DNA from: Spirochaetales bacterium | GTDB lineage: Bacteria > Spirochaetota > Spirochaetia > DSM-27196 > SLST01 | Assembly: GCA_007130265.1 (NCBI GenBank) | Contig: SLST01000439.1 | Location: forward strand, 1 to 5,096 | Direction: 5' to 3' | Length of the DNA: 5,096 bases | In this document: piece by piece, positions 1 through 5,096 of the stretch | Numbering within the stretch: the first letter of the stretch is position 1 | Layout: every line of letters begins with the position of its first letter | Notes under the pieces: model-generated | The model's database searches: none | The model's input: only the letters and a program-made list of their open reading frames with translations | What the model was told of the DNA's origin: nothing | Position numbers and translations under genes: made by a program

Positions 1-858
1 AATCGCGTACTGCGACGGAACATTGCTGCACAGGCGCATATTCGCGAGGATGTCGAGCCCTTCACGATAGTCGTTGATCAGGAGTTTGCGGCCCGACAAC
101 AGCATCCACCCTGAGCGAAAACCCGGGGCGCGGTAGTTCTTTGAGAGCCCACCGAAACTCACGCAGACGAGGTCATTGCAGATGCTCGCCATCGTGACGT
201 GTTGTGCACCGTCGTAGACGATCTTGTCGTAGATCTCGTCGGCAAAGACCATCAGCTGGTGCTCTGCGGCGATATCGTGGATCGCCTCGAGCGTCTCCCG
301 GGGGTAGACCGCGCCGGTGGGATTGTTCGGGTTGATCACCACGATGCCTCTCGTACGCTCGGTGATCTTCGCCCTGATGTCGTCGACGTCGGGGAGCCAC
401 TCCGACTGTTCATCGCAGATGTAGTGCACCGGCGTGCCCCCGGACAGTCGGACCGCCGCGGTCCATAGCGGGTAGTCGGGCGCCGGGACGAGCATCTCGT
501 CTCCATTGTTGAGCAGACCCTGCATCGACATCACGATGAGCTCGCTCACACCATTCCCGATGTATATGTCCTCGATCTCCACCTCGGGAACGGCACGCTG
601 CTGGTAGTACTGCATGACCGCCTTTCGGGCGGAGAAAAGCCCCTTGCTGTCGCAGTAGCCCTGACTGTCGCGCAGATTGAGAATCACGTCGTGGAACAGC
701 TCATCGGGGGCGTCCAGCCCAAAGGGCGCGGTATTCCCTATGTTGAGCTTGAGAACACGGTACCCCTCCTCTTCGAGGCGCTTGGCCTCGGAGAGTACGG
801 GCCCTCGAATATCGTAGCACACGTCAGCGAGCTTTTTGGACTTCGACACATTCAGCAT
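1..858 (-). CDS. alaA: AlaA/YfbQ-type glutamate-pyruvate aminotransferase, C-terminus cut by window edge
   Basis: This is a cytoplasmic PLP-dependent class I/II aminotransferase. The family moves the amino group from glutamate to pyruvate to make alanine. The 286 visible residues follow E. coli AlaA closely as I recall it: VCYDIRGP near residue 13, QGYCDSKGL near 66, IGNGVSELIV near 100, VPAPDYPLWTAAV near 124, NPNNPTGAVY at 176-185 (PLP-contacting Asn179), ADEIYDKI at 206-213 (Asp207 and Tyr210), GLSKNYR with Schiff-base Lys240, and Arg248 in GFRSGW. Nothing catalytic is missing in the visible part. Roughly 115-120 C-terminal residues, including the substrate-carboxylate arginine, lie beyond base 1. 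I chose ATG 858-856 because GAAGG (871-867) sits 8 bases upstream and the N-terminus then has the same length as E. coli AlaA. ATG 873-871 is in frame but lacks a good ribosome site. The gene lies 19 bases behind the membrane-protein gene, probably in one operon. The family call is very secure; the exact substrate is inferred from similarity. Confidence 0.93.
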   Translation of the reverse strand, partial: MLNVSKSKKLADVCYDIRGPVLSEAKRLEEEGYRVLKLNIGNTAPFGLDAPDELFHDVILNLRDSQGYCDSKGLFSARKAVMQYYQQRAVPEVEIEDIYIGNGVSELIVMSMQGLLNNGDEMLVPAPDYPLWTAAVRLSGGTPVHYICDEQSEWLPDVDDIRAKITERTRGIVVINPNNPTGAVYPRETLEAIHDIAAEHQLMVFADEIYDKIVYDGAQHVTMASICNDLVCVSFGGLSKNYRAPGFRSGWMLLSGRKLLINDYREGLDILANMRLCSNVPSQYAI

Positions 859-866
859 AGTTTCAA

Positions 867-871
867 CCTTC
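867..871 (-). promoter_or_regulatory. Ribosome binding site for alaA, deciding its start
   Basis: GAAGG on the minus strand lies 8 bases before ATG 858-856. The competing in-frame ATG at 873-871 overlaps this element and is preceded only by pyrimidine-rich sequence. The site lies just past the stop codon of the preceding gene (TGA at 880-878), so ribosomes finishing that gene could help alaA initiate. Confidence 0.55.
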
Positions 872-877
872 ATACCG

Positions 878-1681
878 TCAGGTCGAGAAGACCCAGTCCC
901 GGGCCTCTTCGATCCGGGATGAGAGGAAGAGAACCTGGAGGTTCGGGCGCTGACGTTCCATCTCTCGGTCCAGCTTTTCGCGCGTGTACTTCTCGCGCAG
1001 CCAAGCGCGAGCCTTGTCAACCTGCCGGGCGATCGCCTCATCGCGATCCCCGAACGGCTCGAGCATGTGGGCCGTAAGCGTGCGCACCAGGGGATCACGG
1101 GATTCCTGGAGCACCGCGGAAAGCTCAGCGCGTGCCTCGTCCTGTCTGGACACGAGCATCAGGCCGAAGGCATACGCCCATCGCATCCATGCCGGATCGC
1201 TCACCCTGACACGGTCCTTCACATCGCCGAAGTATTCAACCATGCGCTGCCCATCGTTGGAGAGCAGATGAGGAACACCGAGCTCTACCGACAACCTGGG
1301 CAGCAGTCGCGGCATCTCGTCCCGGACGAATTTCTCGAGATCCCGGATCCTTTCGAGCCGACCGGTAACGACATAGGCGTTGACAAGGATTCGCGCGCGC
1401 TGGCGCGTCAACCTCTTGCGTTCGTATGCAATCCGTTCGAGATGGGAGATCAACCCATCCCAGTCCTCCTGCTCGAGCAGAGTGAAGACCCGCCAGTTGT
1501 AACCGAAATAGCCGTTGAGTCCGGCGAGCACGAGCACGAAAACCGCACCGATTGGCCAGTTCCCGCTCCAGAACACGCTCGTGTACTCCCAACCGAGCAC
1601 AAAGGCCGGCATGAAGAAGATGAGCGCGAACGAAGCGACGAGAACGACGTTGAAAATGACAAACAATATGCGAAACTTCAT
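878..1681 (-). CDS. Uncharacterised two-segment membrane protein with helical TPR-like soluble domain
   Basis: I do not recognise this gene. The 267-residue product begins with a hydrophobic segment at about residues 4-29 (LFVIFNVVLVASFALIFF core). A short linker rich in Trp and Ser follows, then a second hydrophobic segment at about 43-60. The remainder (about 65-267) is charged and strongly helix-forming, with repeated Arg/Glu/Leu-rich helices such as LISHLERIAYERKRL and ARAELSAVLQES. These suggest a TPR-like or alpha-solenoid repeat, but no canonical TPR consensus is convincing. With an even number of membrane segments and many Arg/Lys right after the second, the soluble part is probably cytoplasmic. 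No catalytic motif is visible. ATG 1681 has a weak GGAAG (1691-1687) five bases upstream. The gene leads a probable operon with alaA and is divergent from the HD-GYP gene. Membrane anchoring or scaffolding is plausible but unproven. That it is a real gene is secure from its length, its composition and the tight junction with alaA. Confidence 0.82.
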   Translation of the reverse strand: MKFRILFVIFNVVLVASFALIFFMPAFVLGWEYTSVFWSGNWPIGAVFVLVLAGLNGYFGYNWRVFTLLEQEDWDGLISHLERIAYERKRLTRQRARILVNAYVVTGRLERIRDLEKFVRDEMPRLLPRLSVELGVPHLLSNDGQRMVEYFGDVKDRVRVSDPAWMRWAYAFGLMLVSRQDEARAELSAVLQESRDPLVRTLTAHMLEPFGDRDEAIARQVDKARAWLREKYTREKLDREMERQRPNLQVLFLSSRIEEARDWVFST

Positions 1682-1686
1682 GGTTG

Positions 1687-1691
1687 CTTCC
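1687..1691 (-). promoter_or_regulatory. Weak ribosome binding site of the membrane-protein gene
   Basis: GGAAG on the minus strand sits 5 bases before ATG 1681-1679. It is only a partial Shine-Dalgarno match, but it is the best purine-rich stretch and supports this start. Confidence 0.45.
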
Positions 1692-1695
1692 GCTG

Positions 1696-1723
1696 ACTAT
1701 AACAAAATCGCGATAATGTTCAA
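1696..1723 (-). promoter_or_regulatory. Candidate promoter for the membrane-protein/alaA unit
   Basis: On the minus strand, TTGAAC (1723-1718, four of six matches to TTGACA) is followed after 16 bases by TATAGT (1701-1696, five of six matches to TATAAT). A TGT immediately upstream (1704-1702) makes this an extended -10. Predicted initiation near 1690 would leave a leader of only about 8-10 bases, overlapping the weak GGAAG. The element is mirrored on the other strand. This is pattern reading only, with no experimental support. Confidence 0.4.
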
Positions 1724-1725
1724 AG

Positions 1726-1754
1726 TTCTTCTCCTCGAACCGATGTGCTATAGT
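1726..1754 (+). promoter_or_regulatory. Candidate promoter for the HD-GYP/kinase unit
   Basis: TGCTATAGT at 1746-1754 is an extended -10 with a five-of-six hexamer. The sequence 17 bases upstream (TTCTTC, 1726-1731) is a poor -35, so the extended -10 would have to carry the promoter. Initiation near 1761 would fall inside the GAGAGGAG ribosome site and give a nearly leaderless mRNA, which weakens the call. An alternative -10 is GATAAT at 1712-1717, which would leave a leader of about 45 bases and an intact ribosome site, but it has no convincing -35. Confidence 0.33.
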
Positions 1755-1757
1755 ACT

Positions 1758-1765
1758 GAGAGGAG
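1758..1765 (+). promoter_or_regulatory. Strong ribosome binding site of the HD-GYP gene
   Basis: GAGAGGAG is a strong Shine-Dalgarno sequence lying 3 bases before ATG 1769-1771. The spacing from its AGGAG part is short, while the GAGAGG part gives a normal 5 bases. It fixes the start of the downstream gene. Confidence 0.7.
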
Positions 1766-1768
1766 TCT

Positions 1769-2935
1769 ATGAAGAAGTTCGAAGTCAGCACCCTCGAAGC
1801 CGGTCACTACTTCACGAAACCGGTATACCTGGATGAAAGCTACATCCTCCTCTCACCCGAGACTCCGGTAACCGAGGAGATGATCGATCGCCTCCGACAA
1901 TGGTCTTACCAGTCGGTTCTCTCCGACGGCGATCCGGTTGCGAAACCGATCGCCATCAATGACGGGGGAACTGAGGCGATATCGGTCTCTGTCGACCGCG
2001 ACGTCAAGGAGAACGCGCTCTTTCGTGAAGCCGAATCGTACTACCACGAGCTGCTCGGGTTCGTTGAACGCATCTTCACCAATTTCGTCACGCGTAACGA
2101 GCTTGCCGAACGGCAGATCAGCGATATGGTGAAGCGCGCGATCGACATGGTCCGCAGCCATCGTCGCCACATACTGCGCCTTTCGGATTTGAAGGCCCGC
2201 GACAAGAACTACATCGTGACCCACTCCTCAAAGACAGTGATCGCGTCGCTCGCGATCGGCATGACGCTGCGGCTCCCGTCGCACAAACTGATCGAACTCG
2301 GCACCGCGAGTCTGCTGCACGAGATCGGGATGATCCGTCTCCCGCCGCAACTGTATATGTCCGCGAAGAAGCTCGATGAAAAGGAGATGCGCGCCGTCTC
2401 GGCTCACACCGTCCTCGGATTCAAGATCCTCAGGGCCGCCTCCTTCCCGATGAGCATCTGCCTTGCGGTTCTCGAGTGTCGGGAGAACGTCGACGGAACC
2501 GGATACCCGAGGAAGTTGACAGGCGGGAAGATCGGCCTCTACGCAAAGATCATCATGGTCGCCGGGTCCTTCGCGGCCATCACCTCCGCCCGCCCCTATC
2601 GCAAACCGCTCGACGGACACAGCGCGATCCTTGAGATGCTCAAACAACGGGGGAAGATGTACGACGAGACGGTTCTCAAGGCGCTGATCTCCAACCTCAG
2701 CGTCTACCCGATCGGCACGTACGTCGAGTTGGCCAACGGCACGCGGGGTATGGTGGTCGACACGAAAGCCGACAATGCTCGAGCGCCGATGGTGCGTATT
2801 GTCGCAGGGCCGCAGGGTGAACTGTACGCCGAACAGCCGGTCGTGGACACGTCGTCGAATGAGGAGTACCGTATTGTCCGCGCGGCTGCCGACCACAGCG
2901 GCGACAGCTCGCCCGAGCCCTCACAGAGAAATTGA
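1769..2935 (+). CDS. HD-GYP-family protein with degenerate metal site, probably a non-catalytic c-di-GMP-related regulator
   Basis: Active HD-GYP proteins hydrolyse the second messenger c-di-GMP in the cytoplasm. The 388-residue product has a small N-terminal domain (about 1-55) of the kind that often precedes HD-GYP domains (ending VTEEMIDRLRQW). A helical linker (80-145) follows, then an HD-GYP core (146-315) with HSSKTV, LLHEIG, AHTVLG, DGTGYP (242-247) and SARPYR (273-278). The tail begins YPIGTYVELANG (313-324), typical of these proteins, and ends in a polar stretch. The fold is well conserved but the active site is not. His152, His184 and His213 remain, while the HD aspartate is Glu185, the following lysine is Met188, the paired histidines of the usual HHE are Cys237-Arg238, and the aspartate of the usual VAD is Gly266. 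I infer loss of phosphodiesterase activity, with a possible sensing or partner-binding role. No transmembrane segment or receiver domain is visible. The gene is closely followed by the nucleoside kinase gene, implying co-expression. Confidence 0.9.
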   Translation: MKKFEVSTLEAGHYFTKPVYLDESYILLSPETPVTEEMIDRLRQWSYQSVLSDGDPVAKPIAINDGGTEAISVSVDRDVKENALFREAESYYHELLGFVERIFTNFVTRNELAERQISDMVKRAIDMVRSHRRHILRLSDLKARDKNYIVTHSSKTVIASLAIGMTLRLPSHKLIELGTASLLHEIGMIRLPPQLYMSAKKLDEKEMRAVSAHTVLGFKILRAASFPMSICLAVLECRENVDGTGYPRKLTGGKIGLYAKIIMVAGSFAAITSARPYRKPLDGHSAILEMLKQRGKMYDETVLKALISNLSVYPIGTYVELANGTRGMVVDTKADNARAPMVRIVAGPQGELYAEQPVVDTSSNEEYRIVRAAADHSGDSSPEPSQRN

Positions 2936-2939
2936 AGGA
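2935..2939 (+). promoter_or_regulatory. Ribosome binding site for the nucleoside kinase, overlapping the upstream stop
   Basis: AAGGA shares its first base with the TGA stop of the HD-GYP gene (2933-2935) and lies 5 bases before ATG 2945-2947. It abuts the other possible start, ATG 2939-2941, too closely to serve it. It therefore favours 2945 and suggests translational coupling. Confidence 0.6.
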
Positions 2940-2944
2940 TGCCT

Positions 2945-4594
2945 ATGGTCGACGTGGAACTTCCGGACAGACGTGTCACGGTCTCACCGGAGACCATCCT
3001 CGCGGATCTCTGCGCCGACTACGACACCGACGACCAGAACCCGGTCATCGCCGCGGTCGTCAACAACGAGGTGCTCGACATCTCCAGACGCGTACGGATC
3101 AACGCGTCGGTTACGCCGGTTCATCTTGACAGCGACCCTGGCGTCCGCTGTTACCGGCAGTCGCTCTGTTTCCTCCTCGCCGTCGCGGTACACCAGGCCT
3201 ATCCAGGACGCCGCCTGATCATCGGGCATTCACTCGGTGAGAGCTACTATCACTATTTCGACGATGACGAGCCGGTCGACGAGACGACACTCGCCCGCAT
3301 CACTGCCGAGATGAGACGAGTTGTGGAACAAAGACTGCCGATCACGCGCCGGCTGATCGCCTACCGCGATGCGTTCGACTCGTTCGTCGAACGCGGGATG
3401 AGCGAAACCGCCGCGCTGCTCGACCACCGGAACGAGTCGCGGGTCACCGTGCACCAGTGCGGCCGCTTTCTCGACCTGTCGCACGGCCCGCTCGTTCCCC
3501 ACGCCGGGATTCTGCAGCACTTCGATCTGACCGCGCTCGAGCCCGGGTTCGTCCTCAGATTCCCGCCCCGCCGGGAGCCGACGACGATGGGCGACTACCG
3601 GCACAGCCCGCAGCTCTTTGAGATCTACCAGGAGTACAAGAGCTGGGGACGAATCCTCGGCGTCACCTCCGTCGGTCGGCTGAACCAGAAGGTCGTCGAC
3701 GGATCGATCAGCCAGTTCATCCGAGTCAACGAAGCGCTCCAGGAGAAGAAGATAGCCGATATCGCCGGCGCGATCGAATCACGTAGAGAGAGCGTCCGCG
3801 TGGTGCTCATTGCCGGACCGTCAAGCTCAGGCAAAACGACATTCACCAAACGGTTGGCGATTCAGCTTCACGCCCAGGGGCTCGAGCCCAGGCTGATCTC
3901 GGTAGATGATTACTTCGTCAGCCGCGAGGAGACGCCGCGTGATGAAGAGGGCAATTACGATTTCGAGAGCATTCGCGCGATCGACGTCGAGCTTCTGAAC
4001 GACCATCTGTTGCAGCTCTTTGCGGGCGAACCGGTGAAGCTGCCGCGGTTCGACTTCCGCGCGGGGATCCGCAGCTTCACCGGAGCGACGATCAAGCTCG
4101 AAAGCCGGGATGTCCTGCTCATCGAAGGGATTCACTGCCTGAACGATGAACTGACCCCACGTGTCGATCGGCAGACCAAGTTCAAAGTCTATGTCTCGGC
4201 CCTGACTCAGCTCAACCTCGACGATCACAACCGGATCTCGACGACCGACAACCGGCTCGTGCGTCGCCTGGTGCGCGACTACCAGTTCCGCGGCCACTCG
4301 GCACTCGACACCCTGACCATGTGGCCATCGGTCAGACGTGGAGAACGGAGCAATATCTTCCCCTTCCAGGACGCTGCCGACGCCGCCTTCAACTCGGCGC
4401 TCGACTACGAGCTTGGCGTGCTCAGGAAGCACGCTGAACCGATTCTCCGGCACGTGAAACCGTTCCACGATGTCTACGACGAGGCGATGCGCATGCTCGG
4501 CTTCCTCGACAACTTCACCAACATTCCGGACAAGCTCGTGCCCGACTACTCTATCGTACGTGAGTTCATCGGCGATAGCGGCTTCCGGTACTGA
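2945..4594 (+). CDS. udk: TGS-domain nucleoside (uridine-type) kinase with ThrRS-like N-terminal module
   Basis: This probably phosphorylates a nucleoside, classically uridine or cytidine to the monophosphate, in the cytoplasmic salvage pathway. The 549-residue product starts with a TGS domain (about 1-60). A region resembling the second, editing domain of threonyl-tRNA synthetase follows (about 68-210; FLDLSHGPLVPHAG parallels the ThrRS DMCRGPHVPN stretch). After a linker comes a P-loop kinase of the uridine kinase/phosphoribulokinase family. This has Walker A GPSSSGKT at 291-298, DDYF at 321-324, EGIH at 394-397, RDYQFRG at 444-450 in the lid region, and RRGERSNIFPFQDAAD near 465-480. Length and domain order match the long TGS-type uridine kinases known from spirochaetes, Thermotoga and others. 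The four ThrRS editing residues are replaced. The start at 2945 is preferred for its ribosome site; 2939 would add two residues. The gene is nine bases behind the HD-GYP gene, and its 3' end overlaps aat. Family membership is secure; substrate preference is not shown by the sequence. Confidence 0.92.
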   Translation: MVDVELPDRRVTVSPETILADLCADYDTDDQNPVIAAVVNNEVLDISRRVRINASVTPVHLDSDPGVRCYRQSLCFLLAVAVHQAYPGRRLIIGHSLGESYYHYFDDDEPVDETTLARITAEMRRVVEQRLPITRRLIAYRDAFDSFVERGMSETAALLDHRNESRVTVHQCGRFLDLSHGPLVPHAGILQHFDLTALEPGFVLRFPPRREPTTMGDYRHSPQLFEIYQEYKSWGRILGVTSVGRLNQKVVDGSISQFIRVNEALQEKKIADIAGAIESRRESVRVVLIAGPSSSGKTTFTKRLAIQLHAQGLEPRLISVDDYFVSREETPRDEEGNYDFESIRAIDVELLNDHLLQLFAGEPVKLPRFDFRAGIRSFTGATIKLESRDVLLIEGIHCLNDELTPRVDRQTKFKVYVSALTQLNLDDHNRISTTDNRLVRRLVRDYQFRGHSALDTLTMWPSVRRGERSNIFPFQDAADAAFNSALDYELGVLRKHAEPILRHVKPFHDVYDEAMRMLGFLDNFTNIPDKLVPDYSIVREFIGDSGFRY

Positions 4595-5096
4595 CCGATT
4601 CGGACCCGTCGTCCGGGAAGGATAGCAGCGACCAATCCCCTCGCATGGTCGGATGATCTAGCGCCCGGCGCAGCCGGCGTAGGAACTCCGCGCGATCAAG
4701 CGTGTGTCCGCCCATGCGCTCGACATGGGGAGTGTGCAGCTGTGCGTCGAAGAGATGATAGGCGTGACGATTGAGAAACCGGCACAATGCAATCAAAGCC
4801 GCCTTGGACGCGTTGGACACATGGGTGAACATGCTCTCGCCGAAGAAGATTCTCCCGAGCGCCACGCCATACACGCCGCCGACCAGTGCTCCGTCCCGCC
4901 ACGCTTCACAGCTGTGCGCGTACCCAAACTCGTGCAGGCGGCAGTACGCTTCCTTCATGTCGCGGGTAATCCACGTTCCCGGTTGCCCGCGACGCGGCGT
5001 CGTGGAGCACCGTTCGATCACTCCCGCAAAGTCACGGTCGAGCGTCAGATCAAACGTCCGACGGCGCAGCACCCGGGCCATCGAGCGTGAAACGTG
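4566..5096 (-). CDS. aat: Leucyl/phenylalanyl-tRNA-protein transferase, N-terminus cut by window edge
   Basis: Aat transfers Leu or Phe from aminoacyl-tRNA to proteins with N-terminal Arg or Lys, marking them for ClpS-ClpAP degradation in the N-end rule. The 176 visible residues begin HVSRSMARVLRR, matching the HISRSMKRF stretch in the interior of E. coli Aat, so the frame continues past base 5096. The true start, and about 70 residues including the WWSP region, are missing; the internal ATG at 5081 is not the start. Visible motifs are GTWITR (Trp42), EAYCRLHEFGYAHS, VGGVYGVALG, FFGESMF with catalytic Glu87 (E. coli Glu156), SNASKAALIAL and FDAQL, whose Asp117 and Gln119 correspond to the proposed E. 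coli relay residues Asp186 and Gln188. Local departures are Ala for Cys before the Gln, and LDR for the usual IPR near 133. The C-terminal tail of about a dozen polar residues overlaps the convergent kinase gene by 29 bases. Confidence 0.93.
   Translation of the reverse strand, partial: HVSRSMARVLRRRTFDLTLDRDFAGVIERCSTTPRRGQPGTWITRDMKEAYCRLHEFGYAHSCEAWRDGALVGGVYGVALGRIFFGESMFTHVSNASKAALIALCRFLNRHAYHLFDAQLHTPHVERMGGHTLDRAEFLRRLRRALDHPTMRGDWSLLSFPDDGSESVSTGSRYRR

Noticed and set aside
1067..1696. Plus-strand open frame of about 209 codons opposite the membrane-protein gene
   Set aside because: It shadows the minus-strand gene, which has clear membrane segments and a sensible operon position. 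The plus-strand translation is low-complexity and charged with no family resemblance.
1721..1746. Sigma-28-like pattern (CAAAGTTC, ten bases, ACCGATGT) upstream of the HD-GYP gene
   Set aside because: The match is partial in both boxes and the spacer is one base shorter than the motility-sigma consensus. A single loose match is too weak to call, although it would leave the ribosome site intact.
2228..2896. Minus-strand open frame of about 222 codons opposite the HD-GYP gene
   Set aside because: It is an antisense shadow of the conserved HD-GYP core. It has an Arg/Asp/His-rich composition and no recognisable motif or ribosome site.
2939..2944. ATG at 2939 as start of the nucleoside kinase
   Set aside because: Its only nearby purine-rich element directly abuts it, while ATG 2945 has AAGGA at 5-base spacing. 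The difference is only two residues and 2939 cannot be strictly excluded.
3827..4468. Long minus-strand open frame of about 213 codons inside the kinase gene
   Set aside because: It lies entirely opposite well-conserved kinase motifs and its translation resembles no protein family. It is a shadow of high-GC coding on the other strand.
4601..4615. Short hairpin CGGAC-CCGTC-GTCCG just after the kinase stop codon
   Set aside because: The stem is only five base pairs, lies inside the aat coding sequence, and has no T-run on either strand, so it is not a credible intrinsic terminator.
4566..5081. Treating the ATG at 5081 as the true start of aat
   Set aside because: The codons upstream of it to the window edge read HVSRS, matching the conserved HISRS of Aat, and about 70 conserved N-terminal residues would otherwise be missing.

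Overview
This is a compact, moderately GC-rich bacterial chromosomal segment with five protein-coding genes and almost no non-coding DNA. I see no rRNA, tRNA, CRISPR array, insertion sequence or phage gene. The gene types fit a free-living spirochaete: an HD-GYP-type protein directly upstream of a TGS-domain 'uridine kinase' of about 550 residues, plus an AlaA-type aminotransferase. This placement is an inference from recalled family distributions. Other phyla also carry the TGS-kinase fusion, so the lineage is only moderately supported.

Left arm, minus strand, reading leftwards from 1681. First comes a 267-residue protein with two N-terminal membrane segments and a helical, TPR-like soluble part (878-1681). 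It is followed after 19 bases by an AlaA/YfbQ-type glutamate-pyruvate aminotransferase (858 leftwards), whose last quarter or so lies beyond base 1. The two genes look like one transcription unit.

Divergent control region, 1682-1768. These 87 bases separate the left arm from the right arm. They contain an inverted pair of TGnTATAGT extended -10-like elements, each ending exactly 14 bases before its own start codon and symmetric about base 1725.

Right arm, plus strand. An HD-GYP-family protein (1769-2935) has lost several metal-ligand residues and is probably not an active c-di-GMP phosphodiesterase. It is tightly coupled to a TGS/ThrRS-editing-like/P-loop nucleoside kinase (2945-4594). The ThrRS-like module of this kinase has lost the residues used for editing, so it is more likely a regulatory or binding module than an editing enzyme.

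Right edge, minus strand. A leucyl/phenylalanyl-tRNA-protein transferase (aat) enters from beyond base 5096 and ends at 4566. It overlaps the 3' end of the kinase gene by 29 bases in convergent orientation.

The genes cover amino-acid metabolism, nucleoside salvage, an apparently degenerate nucleotide-signalling domain and N-end-rule protein tagging. I see no clearly new multi-gene system. The most noteworthy points are the degenerate HD-GYP protein coupled to the kinase, the symmetric divergent promoter region, and the uncharacterised membrane protein coupled to alaA.
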